NCBI GenBank assembly: GCA_022376925.1 | Contig: JAIOJX010000002.1 | Span: forward strand, 134,364,831 to 134,428,830 | From: Tragulus kanchil | Lineage: Eukaryota; Chordata; Mammalia; Artiodactyla; Tragulidae | Reading direction: 5' to 3' | DNA: 64,000 nt | Part shown: positions 33,595 through 45,845 of the stretch, piece after piece | How the letters are laid out: each line of letters starts with the position of its first letter | Numbering within the stretch: position 1 is the first letter of the stretch | The notes under the pieces: model-generated | The model's input: the letters and a program-made list of their open reading frames with translations, nothing else | Databases searched by the model: none | What the model was told of the DNA's origin: nothing | Translations under genes and position numbers: made by a program

Positions 33595-34022
33595 AATCGG
33601 GTTCAAGAAAACATAAAAAAACCAAAAATAAACAAGTGGGACCTAATTAAAGAAAGATGGTGCTGATGAACCTGTCTGCAAGGCAGCAAGGGCGATGCAG
33701 ATGTGCGGAACAGACCCGTGGACTCCGTTGGGGAAGGAGAGGGTGGGGTGAATTGAAAGAGTAACATTGAGACATATACATTACCATATGCAGAAGAGAG
33801 ATACCAGTGGGAATTTGCTGCATGACTCAGAGAGCTCAAAGCTGGCGCTCTGTGACGACCTTCAAGGGGTGGGTTGGGGAGGGAGGTAGGAGGGAGGTTC
33901 AAGAAGGGGGGGACATATGTGTACCTATGGCTGATTCATGTTGATGTATGGCAGAAGCCAATGCATTATTGTAAAGCAATAATCCTCCAATTAAAATAAA
34001 TAATACTTTTATTAAAAAAAAG
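33595..34022 (+). mobile_element. L1 LINE 3' end with poly-A
   Basis: A scrap of ORF2-like wording (AATAAACAAGTGGGACCTAA) is followed directly by 3' UTR wording (GGCTGATTCATGTTGATGTA, GCAATAATCCTCCAATTAAA) and an A-rich tail. An internal deletion is likely. Confidence 0.88.
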
Positions 34023-34758
34023 AGAAAAACTGAAATCTGGGCTAGACCTCTTCCTGCTTGAATATATGTGTCCCCAGGAGGGTCTCAATCAGCAGGAGGG
34101 ACTGGCCTCTTTTCCTGGAGATCTTCAAATAAGGCTTTCAGACGCTGCTGACTCGAGTCGATGTGTATTGATTCCTTAATTATATTCCTGGTTCTAAATG
34201 TTTTACGTGTATGATATCTTATTAACATACTGATAAAAGTTACTTTTTCCACATAGAATTCTACGTGTGAGATAAGAGGTTATTTTTATTTTTAATACAA
34301 TTACTGGTTTTGATGGAACTGCCTGGGTTGACCTGTCACTTGGTTGAAGAGTCCCAGCGTTGTGTCAGGTGCTGGTGGAGAGCTGGCTCTCTACTGCAGA
34401 CAAAGAACTGGTTATCCTGGGAGATAATGCGGGTTGAGAAAGAAGTGTTTTATGAACAGAGTCAGCCCAGAGGGAGGGAGGAGGAGGTGTTCAGGGGCCT
34501 CGCAGAGCTGCCGGAAGACGTGGGAAGAGCGTGCAGGCACGGAGGAGGGCTGCGTCGCCGGGTGGCTCTCTGCCGAGGGCAGCCTCCAGCTGAGCTTCCC
34601 GAGGCCTGGGACTCAGGATGGGTTTCTGCTCTCTGGTGTCCTTGATAGGTAGGGGTTCAGATGACAGCTGGCCTCGTTGTGTTTCCTTGTTGACTTTCTC
34701 TGATTTGGGGCCTAAGGGCCACATGGGGGCCAAGGTACTCCAGATGGAACCCCCAAAA

Positions 34759-35187
34759 AATCGGGTTCAAGAAAACATAAAAAAACCAAAAATAAACAAG
34801 TGGGACCTAATTAAAGAAAGATGGTGCTGATGAACCTGTCTGCAAGGCAGCAAGGGCGATGCAGATGTGCGGAACAGACCCGTGGACTCCGTTGGGGAAG
34901 GAGAGGGTGGGGTGAATTGAAAGAGTAACATTGAGACATATACATTACCATATGCAGAAGAGAGATACCAGTGGGAATTTGCTGCATGACTCAGAGAGCT
35001 CAAAGCTGGCGCTCTGTGACGACCTTCAAGGGGTGGGTTGGGGAGGGAGGTAGGAGGGAGGTTCAAGAAGGGGGGGACATATGTGTACCTATGGCTGATT
35101 CATGTTGATGTATGGCAGAAGCCAATGCATTATTGTAAAGCAATAATCCTCCAATTAAAATAAATAATACTTTTATTAAAAAAAAGA
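34759..35187 (+). mobile_element. L1 3' end (duplicate of 33595-34022)
   Basis: Replayed copy in pair 14. Confidence 0.88.
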
Positions 35188-35374
35188 GAAAAACTGAAAT
35201 CTGGGCTAGACCTCTTCCTGCTTGAATATATGTGTCCCCAGGAGGGTCTCAATCAGCAGGAGGGACTGGCCTCTTTTCCTGGAGATCTTCAAATAAGGCT
35301 TTCAGACGCTGCTGACTCGAGTCGATGTGTATTGATTCCTTAATTATATTCCTGGTTCTAAATGTTTTACGTGT

Positions 35375-35530
35375 ATGAACCCATTTCATCTTCCCAACAG
35401 CCGCATGAGGCTATGATTTTATTATTCCCATTTTATGCTGAGAAAACTCAGGCACAAAGAGTTCAGAGTTGTTTCCAAAGTTATAGGTTGAGATGTAGGT
35501 TTGCGTTCACGACTGTATGAAGTGACCAGA
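35375..35530 (-). mobile_element. MIR remnant
   Basis: Antisense MIR wording: AACCCATTTCATCTTCCCAA, CCCATTTTATGCTGAGAAAA. Replayed at 36462-36620. Confidence 0.75.
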
Positions 35531-36093
35531 GAGATGATGCTGGTGACCGTGGGGACAGGGACAGTTGAGGGCTTGCCAAGAGCTGGGGATTTCACAGATT
35601 CCATTCCTTTGAATCTTCATCCTTATTATCCTCTCCATTCATAGGCGAGAAAACAGGCTTAGGAAGAGTAAGGAGTGCTCCTGAGAACTGCAGAGCCCAG
35701 ATTGAGTTCAGGTGTGTCTGAGTCAGATTTTTGAGTTCCCAGTCACCCAGGCAAGGGGCTCAGGTTGGGGACAGCCTTGGTGGGTGGGTGGGGGGCTCTG
35801 GCAGACAGAGGGGTTCTGTGACCAGGCAGGCTCTGGAGTGCTTGGGGATGATCTAGCTTATCCTTCAGAGCTAGAAAAGCATGTTGGCCACAGCCCGTGG
35901 GTAAAACTGGCAAAACCTGATGGATGGCAAGATTCCCTGGTGAGAGAAGATGCTTCAATCAATTTGTCCAGTGAAGGAGTTAGGACATGGGTAGAGTTTT
36001 AGCTGTGGCCCTGAATAAGGCGTTCAGGAAGTGGCTTCCGGTCTGAGGCCTTTGGGTGGTCATGTGACCACAGTCAGTTGATTTCTGTGTGTG
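35531..36093. other. Non-genic unique-looking DNA
   Basis: Short frames on both strands are retained in all copies simply because the copies are replayed; no family recognised. Confidence 0.5.
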
Positions 36094-36276
36094 TGGCGCT
36101 CTGTGACGACCTTCAGGGGGGGGGTTGGGGAGGTAGGTAGGAGGGAGGTTCAAGAAGGGGGGGACATATGTGTACCTATGGCTGATTCATGTTGATGTAT
36201 GGCAGAAGCCAATGCATTATTGTAAAGCAATAATCCTCCAATTAAAATAAATAATACTTTTATTAAAAAAAAGAGA
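36094..36276 (+). mobile_element. L1 3' end, partial third copy
   Basis: Replay of the last 180 bp of the L1 at 33595-34022. Confidence 0.85.
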
Positions 36277-36461
36277 AAAACTGAAATCTGGGCTAGACCT
36301 CTTCCTGCTTGAATATATGTGTCCCCAGGAGGGTCTCAATCAGCAGGAGGGACTGGCCTCTTTTCCTGGAGATCTTCAAATAAGGCTTTCAGACGCTGCT
36401 GACTCGAGTCGATGTGTATTGATTCCTTAATTATATTCCTGGTTCTAAATGTTTTACGTGT

Positions 36462-36620
36462 ATGAACCCATTTCATCTTCCCAACAGCCGCATGAGGCTA
36501 TGATTTTATTATTCCCATTTTATGCTGAGAAAACTCAGGCACAAAGAGTTCAGAGTTGTTTCCAAAGTTATAGGTTGAGATGTAGGTTTGCGTTCACGAC
36601 TGTATGAAGTGACCAGAGAG
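36462..36620 (-). mobile_element. MIR remnant (duplicate of 35375-35530)
   Basis: Replayed copy in pair 15. Confidence 0.75.
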
Positions 36621-37398
36621 ATGATGCTGGTGACCGTGGGGACAGGGACAGTTGAGGGCTTGCCAAGAGCTGGGGATTTCACAGATTCCATTCCTTTGAA
36701 TCTTCATCCTTATTATCCTCTCCATTCATAGGCGAGAAAACAGGCTTAGGAAGAGTAAGGAGTGCTCCTGAGAACTGCAGAGCCCAGATTGAGTTCAGGT
36801 GTGTCTGAGTCAGATTTTTGAGTTCCCAGTCACCCAGGCAAGGGGCTCAGGTTGGGGACAGCCTTGGTGGGTGGGTGGGGGGCTCTGGCAGACAGAGGGG
36901 TTCTGTGACCAGGCAGGCTCTGGAGTGCTTGGGGATGATCTAGCTTATCCTTCAGAGCTAGAAAAGCATGTTGGCCACAGCCCGTGGGTAAAACTGGCAA
37001 AACCTGATGGATGGCAAGATTCCCTGGTGAGAGAAGATGCTTCAATCAATTTGTCCAGTGAAGGAGTTAGGACATGGGTAGAGTTTTAGCTGTGGCCCTG
37101 AATAAGGCGTTCAGGAAGTGGCTTCCGGTCTGAGGCCTTTGGGTGGTCATGTGACCACAGTCAGTTGATTTCTCTGTGTGTGAGTTACTGGACTGGGAGG
37201 ATGGGCTGAGAACCACAAAGTCCTTGTGTCATTTGGAAGGAAGCATTCACATACAGCAGACATGTCTATGGAATGATAGTCCTTTCCTGAAGAGCTGTTT
37301 TCAGCCAGGCCCCGAGCTGAATGCTTCACATATGATTGCATTTAAAGTCTATAGCCCCCCTGGAAATCAGTCTCGTTTTCCCTCCATGAAGAAATGGA

Positions 37399-37612
37399 AA
37401 TCCCTGGTGTTTGGTAGCTCAGATAGTAAAGAATCCACCTGTACTGCAGGAGACACAGGTTAGATCCCTGGGTCAGGAATATTCCCTGGAGAAGGGAATG
37501 ACACCCCACTCCAGTATTCTTGCCTGCAGAATCCCATGGACAGAGGAGCCTGGTGGACCACAGTCCATGGGGTCGCAAAGCGTCAGACACGACTGAGTGA
37601 CTGACACTTCCC
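37399..37612 (+). mobile_element. Bov-tA SINE inserted in a CHR SINE
   Basis: Full-length Bov-tA (GTAGCTCAGATAGTAAAGAA head, CAGACACGACTGAGTGACTG end). It interrupts a CHR-type SINE whose rest follows at 37616. The word TGGTGT before and AGTGTT after fit a short target duplication. Confidence 0.85.
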
Positions 37613-37615
37613 TTC

Positions 37616-37712
37616 CAGTGTTCAGGACTCCATACTTCTACGGCAGGGGGCACAGGTCAGGGAGCGGAGATCCTGCAAGCTACACAGCATGGCCAAAAAA
37701 GAAAGACAAAGA
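37616..37712 (+). mobile_element. Short CHR-type SINE, right part
   Basis: GTTCAGGACTCCATACTTCT and GGAGATCCTGCAAGC, then an A-rich end with GGCCAAAAAA. Confidence 0.8.
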
Positions 37713-38492
37713 AAAGAGATGGAGGTTCAGGGATACTAACCTGCCCCAGTTCTTGAAACGAAGAATTTGAAGACGATGACAAATTCAGGCCATCATTTCT
37801 AAAACTTGTGGTTCAAGGATTCTTCCGGGTCCCTTGAGCCGCCTTTGACCATAGTGACATATCAAGGTATGGTTTATGGGAATGAAAAGCCGCCTGGTTG
37901 AGCCACGCCTCAGGAGGTGAGTTCCCAGTAAGCAAGGGGCTCAGGTTGGGGACAGCCTTGGTGGGTGGGTGGGGGGCTCTGGCAGACAGAGGGGTTCTGT
38001 GACCAGGCAGGCTCTGGAGTGCTTGGGGATGATCTAGCTTATCCTTCAGAGCTAGAAAAGCATGTTGGCCACAGCCCGTGGGTAAAACTGGCAAAACCTG
38101 ATGGATGGCAAGATTCCCTGGTGAGAGAAGATGCTTCAATCAATTTGTCCAGTGAAGGAGTTAGGACATGGGTAGAGTTTTAGCTGTGGCCCTGAATAAG
38201 GCGTTCAGGAAGTGGCTTCCGGTCTGAGGCCTTTGGGTGGTCATGTGACCACAGTCAGTTGATTTCTCTGTGTGTGAGTTACTGGACTGGGAGGATGGGC
38301 TGAGAACCACAAAGTCCTTGTGTCATTTGGAAGGAAGCATTCACATACAGCAGACATGTCTATGGAATGATAGTCCTTTCCTGAAGAGCTGTTTTCAGCC
38401 AGGCCCCGAGCTGAATGCTTCACATATGATTGCATTTAAAGTCTATAGCCCCCCTGGAAATCAGTCTCGTTTTCCCTCCATGAAGAAATGGA

Positions 38493-38706
38493 AATCCCTG
38501 GTGTTTGGTAGCTCAGATAGTAAAGAATCCACCTGTACTGCAGGAGACACAGGTTAGATCCCTGGGTCAGGAATATTCCCTGGAGAAGGGAATGACACCC
38601 CACTCCAGTATTCTTGCCTGCAGAATCCCATGGACAGAGGAGCCTGGTGGACCACAGTCCATGGGGTCGCAAAGCGTCAGACACGACTGAGTGACTGACA
38701 CTTCCC
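38493..38706 (+). mobile_element. Bov-tA SINE (duplicate of 37399-37612)
   Basis: Replayed copy in pair 16. Confidence 0.85.
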
Positions 38707-38709
38707 TTC

Positions 38710-38806
38710 CAGTGTTCAGGACTCCATACTTCTACGGCAGGGGGCACAGGTCAGGGAGCGGAGATCCTGCAAGCTACACAGCATGGCCAAAAAAGAAAGA
38801 CAAAGA
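38710..38806 (+). mobile_element. Short CHR-type SINE, right part (duplicate)
   Basis: Replay of 37616-37712; a third copy is at about 39872-39968. Confidence 0.8.
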
Positions 38807-39253
38807 AAAGAGATGGAGGTTCAGGGATACTAACCTGCCCCAGTTCTTGAAACGAAGAATTTGAAGACGATGACAAATTCAGGCCATCATTTCTAAAACT
38901 TGTGGTTCAAGGATTCTTCCGGGTCCCTTGAGCCGCCTTTGACCATAGTGACATATCAAGGTATGGTTTATGGGAATGAAAAATGTTGCCTGCCATATCA
39001 GCAAACAAAGGATGCTGCAGCCATCACGCCTCCAGGATGAAGTCACAGGGGCTGCCTACCACCAGCCCTCTGCCACTGCAGCCTTGGCAGGGCACCCTGA
39101 GGGGGGCTCAGGATGGGAAAGCACAGGGTACTGGCTCTAGACAGCTGAGGTGCAGATCAAGGGCATGATTTCGGTGAGCCCAGATGCTTGCATCTTCCCA
39201 TACATACTTAGAGAAGTGCAAGATTCATTAACTTGAGATATCTGATTTTCTTT

Positions 39254-39510
39254 TCTTTTTTTGGCCACTTCTATTGATCTTTCATTTATTTATCTTTGTT
39301 CTTTGGCCTGTGTGGGTCTCTCATCGCAGTGGCCTCTCTTATTACAGAGCACCGGCTCTGTACGCATGCACTCCAGAGCTCCGGCTCGGTTGTTGGACAC
39401 ATTGGTCCAGTTGTTCCACGGCACGTGGGATCTTCCCAAGCCAGGGATCGAACTGGTGCCCCTTGCACAGCAAGGTGGTGTCCTTACCCACTGGACCACC
39501 AGGGAAGCCC
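39254..39510 (-). mobile_element. Young CHR-derived SINE
   Basis: Antisense full-length copy. Target-site duplication TGATTTTCTTT (39243-39253, 39511-39521). No C-rich extension. Confidence 0.92.
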
Positions 39511-39792
39511 TGATTTTCTTTAATTAACAATAATACTTGGATGTTCTGACTACCCAGTCTTTGTGGCAGAAACCACTGTATATCCTGGCTCCTCCCTCAC
39601 TGTTTTGGAGCAGTCCCTCAGATCTCTCTGAGAGGCTGTCTCCTGGGCTTAAGTCCTCGGTTTTGTCTGCCAAATAAAACAGAATTCTCAACTTTTAGGC
39701 TGTGTGTTTTTTCACTTAACGTTTACCTTCCTGTGTATTTTCCAAAATCCACTCACAGGAGAGTAATATAAAGGGCTAATTGCACAGTGTGA

Positions 39793-39866
39793 CCCATGGA
39801 CAGAGGAGCCTGGTGGACCACAGTCCATGGGGTGCAGCGTCAGACACGACTGAGTGACTGACACTT
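39793..39866 (+). mobile_element. Bov-tA SINE, partial third copy
   Basis: Right end of the Bov-tA of 37399-37612, restarting at the pair 17 junction. Confidence 0.8.
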
Positions 39867-40416
39867 CCCTTCCAGTGTTCAGGACTCCATACTTCTACGG
39901 CAGGGGGCACAGGTCAGGGAGCGGAGATCCTGCAAGCTACACAGCATGGCCAAAAAAGAAAGACAAAGAAAAGAGATGGAGGTTCAGGGATACTAACCTG
40001 CCCCAGTTCTTGAAACGAAGAATTTGAAGACGATGACAAATTCAGGCCATCATTTCTAAAACTTGTGGTTCAAGGATTCTTCCGGGTCCCTTGAGCCGCC
40101 TTTGACCATAGTGACATATCAAGGTATGGTTTATGGGAATGAAAAATGTTGCCTGCCATATCAGCAAACAAAGGATGCTGCAGCCATCACGCCTCCAGGA
40201 TGAAGTCACAGGGGCTGCCTACCACCAGCCCTCTGCCACTGCAGCCTTGGCAGGGCACCCTGAGGGGGGCTCAGGATGGGAAAGCACAGGGTACTGGCTC
40301 TAGACAGCTGAGGTGCAGATCAAGGGCATGATTTCGGTGAGCCCAGATGCTTGCATCTTCCCATACATACTTAGAGAAGTGCAAGATTCATTAACTTGAG
40401 ATATCTGATTTTCTTT

Positions 40417-40673
40417 TCTTTTTTTGGCCACTTCTATTGATCTTTCATTTATTTATCTTTGTTCTTTGGCCTGTGTGGGTCTCTCATCGCAGTGGCCTCT
40501 CTTATTACAGAGCACCGGCTCTGTACGCATGCACTCCAGAGCTCCGGCTCGGTTGTTGGACACATTGGTCCAGTTGTTCCACGGCACGTGGGATCTTCCC
40601 AAGCCAGGGATCGAACTGGTGCCCCTTGCACAGCAAGGTGGTGTCCTTACCCACTGGACCACCAGGGAAGCCC
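40417..40673 (-). mobile_element. Young CHR-derived SINE (duplicate of 39254-39510)
   Basis: Replayed copy in pair 17, target words included. Confidence 0.92.
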
Positions 40674-40960
40674 TGATTTTCTTTAATTAACAATAATACT
40701 TGGATGTTCTGACTACCCAGTCTTTGTGGCAGAAACCACTGTATATCCTGGCTCCTCCCTCACTGTTTTGGAGCAGTCCCTCAGATCTCTCTGAGAGGCT
40801 GTCTCCTGGGCTTAAGTCCTCGGTTTTGTCTGCCAAATAAAACAGAATTCTCAACTTTTAGGCTGTGTGTTTTTTCACTTAACGTTTACCTTCCTGTGTA
40901 TTTTCCAAAATCCACTCACAGGAGAGTAATATAAAAGGGCTAATTGCACAGTGTGACCCA

Positions 40961-41364
40961 GCTGGCATGTTCGACCACCCCTGCAGGTGCAGGGGATGAT
41001 ACAAGGCACTACAGCATGTTACTCCCTTCCGGCAGCCTCCAGGAAGTCTGTCAATCAAGCATTTATAACACAGGGTGATCTGGCTCTAATGGTGACAGAG
41101 GTGGAACTCTGGAAGAGCTTGAGTCCTGGGATCTTAAGAGGTTGTGTGTAGGAGCGCAGGTTCTACGTTGAGTTTTGAGGAAGTGGCAGCAGTGAGAGAG
41201 TGAAGAAGAGTGTCCGCAAAGGAGGGAGGAGAAGCAGGAGAGAGATGGAACCCTTGATTAAGAAGCAGTTATTGAAGGGTCAGGAATGTGAAGCTTGGAG
41301 ACGAGATGACTTAGAGCGGCAGAGAGAAGCCAGGAGGACGTTGAAAGTAGAGAGAGTAGAGAAA
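40961..41364. other. Non-genic DNA, possibly old L2
   Basis: 41100-41340 has loose L2-like wording; single-copy in the window. Confidence 0.35.
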
Positions 41365-41690
41365 GTAGCTCGGTGGTAAAGAATCTGCCTGCCAGTGCAG
41401 AAGACACGGGTTCAATCCTTTGTCCGGGAAGATCCCACATGCTGTGGAGCAACTAAGCCTGCGAGCCACGACTATGGAGCCTGTGCTCTAGAGCCTTGGA
41501 GCCGTAACTGTTGAGCCCATGTGCTGCAGCTACTGAAGGTTGTGTGCCCTAGAGCCCGAGTTCCACAGTAAGGGAAGTCACCGCAACAAGAAGCCTGCTC
41601 ACTTCAGCTAGAGAGTAGCCCCCATTCCCTGCAGCTAGAGAAGAGCCTGTGGAACAGTGAAAACCCAGTATAGCCAAAAAAATTTTTTTC
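41365..41690 (+). mobile_element. CHR-2-type SINE, full length
   Basis: Sense element: TAGCTCGGTGGTAAAGAATC head, GAGCAACTAAGCCTGCGAGC, AGAGAGTAGCCCCCATTCCC, then GTATAGCCAAAAA tail. Confidence 0.92.
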
Positions 41691-42492
41691 ATTAAAAAAA
41701 ACCCCAAAACCACCAAGGGCTCAAAGTGAGCAGGACTCTTCTCAGCCTGGTGAGGTCAACAGCCCTAAGTGCTGATGAGAACGTGGTAAAGTAAGGAAGG
41801 ATCAAGGAGGGTATCTTCCAGGGAGATGTGAAACCATTTGGTATTATTTCAGGGAGGCTCCAAAGAGCTCCGGGACCACAGTCCTTTAGGTATCGGTGTT
41901 CAAAAGAATTTAGTGCGAGACAGTGATAGATAAGAAGTGGTCTATGAAAATACAACGCTTGTGAGGAGGGCGAGAAATTCTGCACCCCTCCAAGAACTTA
42001 GGTGACAGCGTCATAATCAGGAAAAGTGGGGAGGGGAGAACTTGTGTTTGTCTTTCTTGAGTGGATGTCACGCTTCCCTCATCGGCTCCTCCTCCCTGTT
42101 GAGCAGGGCTGTTTTCTTGTCCCTACATGGTTGAGCTAGATCCACGTATTTATTATTTTTTCTGGGTGCAGAAAGGCTGTCCTAGGGATCACTAAGTTCC
42201 TGAGCTCACTGGGCAGGCTGTGGGTCTCATTCCCCATTGTTTCATTGTTTGAGGGCATGTCCTGTGCTTCTAGTGCATGGTTTTGTTGCTAAGTAAGCCT
42301 GGTTTCTTGAGTAATTATTGAGTTATAGGGATCTCCCTGCAATCTGCCTGCAATGCAGGAGACCCAGGTTAGACTAGTTAATCACCTAGCTGGTCCTTTC
42401 ATCCTGTCCCTATCAATGAGAGAGGAGAGGACAGGTGGACATGAAAAAGAAGGGAAAATGAGCGGGGAAAAAAGATAGGTTTAAGGTCAGTT
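41691..42492. other. Non-genic unique-looking DNA
   Basis: No recognised element apart from a possible Bov-tA scrap at about 42340-42370 (CTGCAATGCAGGAGACCCAG). Replayed at about 42790-43589. Confidence 0.5.
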
Positions 42493-42637
42493 GGGGCTTC
42501 CCAGGTGATGCTAGTGGTAAAGAACCTGCCTGCCAAAGCAGGAGACATAAGACATGGGAGTTTGATCCTTGAGTTTGGAAGATTCCCTGAAGGAGGGCAT
42601 GGCCTTCCCAAGGTATGCTTGTAGAATCCCATGTAGT
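42493..42637 (+). mobile_element. Bov-tA SINE, cut and scrambled at junction
   Basis: Left part of the element whole at 43590-43820; degraded after 42603. Confidence 0.85.
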
Positions 42638-42788
42638 AGGTTGTGTGCCCTAGAGCCCGAGTTCCACAGTAAGGAAGTCACCGCAACAAGAAGCCTGCTC
42701 ACTTCAGCTAGAGAGTAGCCCCATTCCCTGCAGCTAGAGAAGAGCCTGTGGAACAGTGAAACCCAGTATAGCCAAAAATTTTTTTCAT
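42638..42788 (+). mobile_element. CHR-2-type SINE right half (duplicate of 41537-41690)
   Basis: Replay starting in mid-element. It has shorter G, C and A runs than copy one. Confidence 0.9.
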
Positions 42789-43589
42789 TAAAAAAAACCC
42801 CAAAACCACCAAGGGCTCAAAGTGAGCAGGACTCTTCTCAGCCTGGTGAGGTCAACAGCCCTAAGTGCTGATGAGAACGTGGTAAAGTAAGGAAGGATCA
42901 AGGAGGGTATCTTCCAGGGAGATGTGAAACCATTTGGTATTATTTCAGGGAGGCTCCAAAGAGCTCCGGGACCACAGTCCTTTAGGTATCGGTGTTCAAA
43001 AGAATTTAGTGCGAGACAGTGATAGATAAGAAGTGGTCTATGAAAATACAACGCTTGTGAGGAGGGCGAGAAATTCTGCACCCCTCCAAGAACTTAGGTG
43101 ACAGCGTCATAATCAGGAAAAGTGGGGAGGGGAGAACTTGTGTTTGTCTTTCTTGAGTGGATGTCACGCTTCCCTCATCGGCTCCTCCTCCCTGTTGAGC
43201 AGGGCTGTTTTCTTGTCCCTACATGGTTGAGCTAGATCCACGTATTTATTATTTTTTCTGGGTGCAGAAAGGCTGTCCTAGGGATCACTAAGTTCCTGAG
43301 CTCACTGGGCAGGCTGTGGGTCTCATTCCCCATTGTTTCATTGTTTGAGGGCATGTCCTGTGCTTCTAGTGCATGGTTTTGTTGCTAAGTAAGCCTGGTT
43401 TCTTGAGTAATTATTGAGTTATAGGGATCTCCCTGCAATCTGCCTGCAATGCAGGAGACCCAGGTTAGACTAGTTAATCACCTAGCTGGTCCTTTCATCC
43501 TGTCCCTATCAATGAGAGAGGAGAGGACAGGTGGACATGAAAAAGAAGGGAAAATGAGCGGGGAAAAAAGATAGGTTTAAGGTCAGTTG

Positions 43590-43820
43590 GGGCTTCCCAG
43601 GTGATGCTAGTGGTAAAGAACCTGCCTGCCAAAGCAGGAGACATAAGACATGGGAGTTTGATCCTTGAGTTTGGAAGATTCCCTGAAGGAGGGCATGGCA
43701 ACCCCCTCCAATATTCTTGCCAATAGAATTCCATTGACAGAAGAGCCTGGCGGGCTACAGTCTATAGGCTCGCAAAGAGTTGGACACAACTGAAGCGACT
43801 TAGCACACACACGCATGCAC
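43590..43820 (+). mobile_element. Bov-tA2-type SINE, full length
   Basis: GGGCTTCCCAGGTGATGCTA head to AGCGACTTAGCACACACACG end. Confidence 0.92.
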
Positions 43821-44682
43821 AAGGCCAGCAGAGGGATTCTTGCTTGATGGTCTCTACTAGGCTTTATGAAGTAGGACGAAAGAGGATTAGACAGATCTGG
43901 ATTCAATCCTGTGACCCCACGTAAATTTCTTATCCTTAGCTTGGTTACTTTGAAAAGAAGGTAAATGATCTGGGACAGTGCCTTCTATAAAGATATGTGA
44001 TGATCCCATGTGATCATGTCAGGTCAGCACAGGCCTTTGGCACATGGAACAATAGAAGTCTTACGAGTCATTGTCAGCTATTGAGGGAGTTCTGATTTGG
44101 GTACTTGATGAATGGAGATATCATAAAGAGCAGGAGAAAACTCGAAGAGGAGAAAGCTTAGGGGTGAAGATCGTGAATTGGCTGTGTTGAGTTTGAAATG
44201 CTTGTAGTCCAGGTGTAGGCGTCCAAAAGGTAATTGGGAATAATGACAAATCAGAGATGGCAATAAATATTTGGGAATAATGAATACAAGGCTGTATTCT
44301 TCAAAATACCCACAGCATATTTCTGGTGGTACTCAAAGATTTTAGTTACGCGTGGCATGAAACATCATAGAAATATACACTCACACACATATTTTTTTCC
44401 CTCTTCAATTCTCTTTTAATTCTTCTAGTTGTTAAGGAGAATTTCGCAGTGTGGTGCTATCATGTCTTAGACTTTTCTAAAGTGTGCTAATTTCTCTTTT
44501 AAATAAAAAGAATGAGGCAACCTCAGGCTCAGAGCTGTGTGGCTGCTGGGATTAATACTTATAATTTTCATTTGTGTGTGTGTGTATGCTTGTCTTCTAT
44601 TTAGAGCTAATGTTACTAGTTTTCCAGTTCTGGTGGTGGTTTCAGGTAGTATGCTTTGGATGTTAAGAGTCGAGTATTTGGA
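43821..44682. other. Non-genic DNA with MIR-like stretch
   Basis: 43885-44070 loosely resembles MIR (TCTGGATTCAATCCTGTGAC). Short GT run near 44573-44585. Otherwise unrecognised; single-copy. Confidence 0.4.
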
Positions 44683-44905
44683 ACTTCCCAGGTGGTGCTA
44701 CTGGTAAAGAACTCGCCTGATAATGCAGGAGACATGGGAGATGTGGGTTCCACGCCTGGGCCTGGAAGATCCCCTGGAGGAGGGCATGGCAACCCACTCC
44801 AGTATTCTTGCCTGGAGAATCCTATGGACCGAGGAGCCTGGCGGGCTACAGTCCATGGAGTTGCAAAGAGTCGGACATGACTGAGCGACTTAGTATGCAT
44901 GCATG
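44683..44905 (+). mobile_element. Bov-tA2-type SINE, full length
   Basis: ACTTCCCAGGTGGTGCTACT head to AGCGACTTAGTATGCATGCA end; includes the intact GGAGGAGGGCATGGCAACCC centre. Confidence 0.93.
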
Positions 44906-45777
44906 TCCACGTGCAGTAGAACATTTAACAAGTTGTCTGAGGTAGGTGATGTGAGGGGTAGTCAGAGGTGTAACAGGGCCATTAAAGACAGGGGATTCTC
45001 CCAGTTATTTGATCTGCCGTCCTTCGAGTATCGTAAGTATCTTCCCTCTTGGCCCCAAGAAGACGGTGGAGTAAGTACCAGGAGTCATCTCCTCACAGGA
45101 CAGCATACAAATGCAGAAGGAAAGGGACCCAGGACAAAGGATTTGTTTTCGAGGATCTCATGTCATGCCTTGGAACATAGCAGCTGCCTCTGACAATGAG
45201 GGAAAAGGCTGGCAGGCTGTGAGTGGCAGTGTGGAGAGATGGAGAGGGACTTTATCTTTTGTGATGTTGTTGAGCCACTGAATTATCTGACCTCTATATA
45301 GCCCTGATATTTCTGGAAATTTGGTCTTATTAGACAATAAATCCTCTGACTGGTTAAGCCATTTCAAGATGGGTTTTCTGTTACCTGCAGCTGAATGCCT
45401 TATCTCTCAGACAATTTCAGATTATTGCCCTAACCTAGTAGGAAATGTTCCTCCCTTTTTTCCTTGGTTATTTGTTATAGTCTCTTGAGATTGGGTTATT
45501 TTTTCCTGTTTTCTCTTTTTTTTTTTTTCATGTGTTGTGTCATCTCAGAATGTATGCTGGACATCGTTGAGTGTTAGGTTTTGGAGGTCTCTGGATGCTG
45601 TTGTGTTTCTCTGAGGAATGTTGGTATTTTCACCTTAGTAAGCTGTTGGACAGTAAACTATTTTTTGGATGACAGCTAGATATCAGTTCTGTTTTTAAAT
45701 TTTATTTCTGAGTTTTTTTAAAGGCTACCCTATATTGTTCAAGAGTCAGCCAGACACTTGGAAAGAGTTTCTACAGC
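44906..45777. other. Non-genic unique-looking DNA
   Basis: No recognised element; most is replayed from 46254. Confidence 0.5.
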
Positions 45778-45814
45778 TGTATTCTGCTTTATTGTGCTTT
45801 GAAGATACTGCAGG

Positions 45815-45845
<31 letters not shown>

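Larger units (their letters stand above)
33065..35378. repeat. Step-back duplication pair 14 (33065-34214 and 34229-35378)
   Basis: Offset exactly 1164 at both ends. Filler 34215-34228. No internal indel noticed. Confidence 0.96.
35007..37181. repeat. Step-back duplication pair 15 (35007-36093 and 36094-37181)
   Basis: Offset about 1087. Restart at TGGCGCTCTGTGACG after TTTCTGTGTGTG. G-run and GGAGGGAGG/GGAGGTAGG differences occur near the restart. Confidence 0.95.
36820..38982. repeat. Step-back duplication pair 16 (36820-37888 and 37919-38982)
   Basis: Offset about 1094. Filler 37889-37918. The restart lacks 5 bp (CACCCAGGCA versus AAGCA). Confidence 0.95.
38627..40960. repeat. Step-back duplication pair 17 (38627-39796 and 39793-40960)
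   Basis: Offset about 1163-1166. Junction microhomology CCCA. A 4-base shortening (GGGGTCGCAAAGCG versus GGGGTGCAGCG) lies just after the restart. Confidence 0.95.
41537..43699. repeat. Step-back duplication pair 18 (41537-42603 and 42638-43699)
   Basis: Offset 1101 falling to 1096. The last 34 bases before the restart (42604-42637) are a scrambled version of the Bov-tA text that reads cleanly at 43700-43735. Confidence 0.95.
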
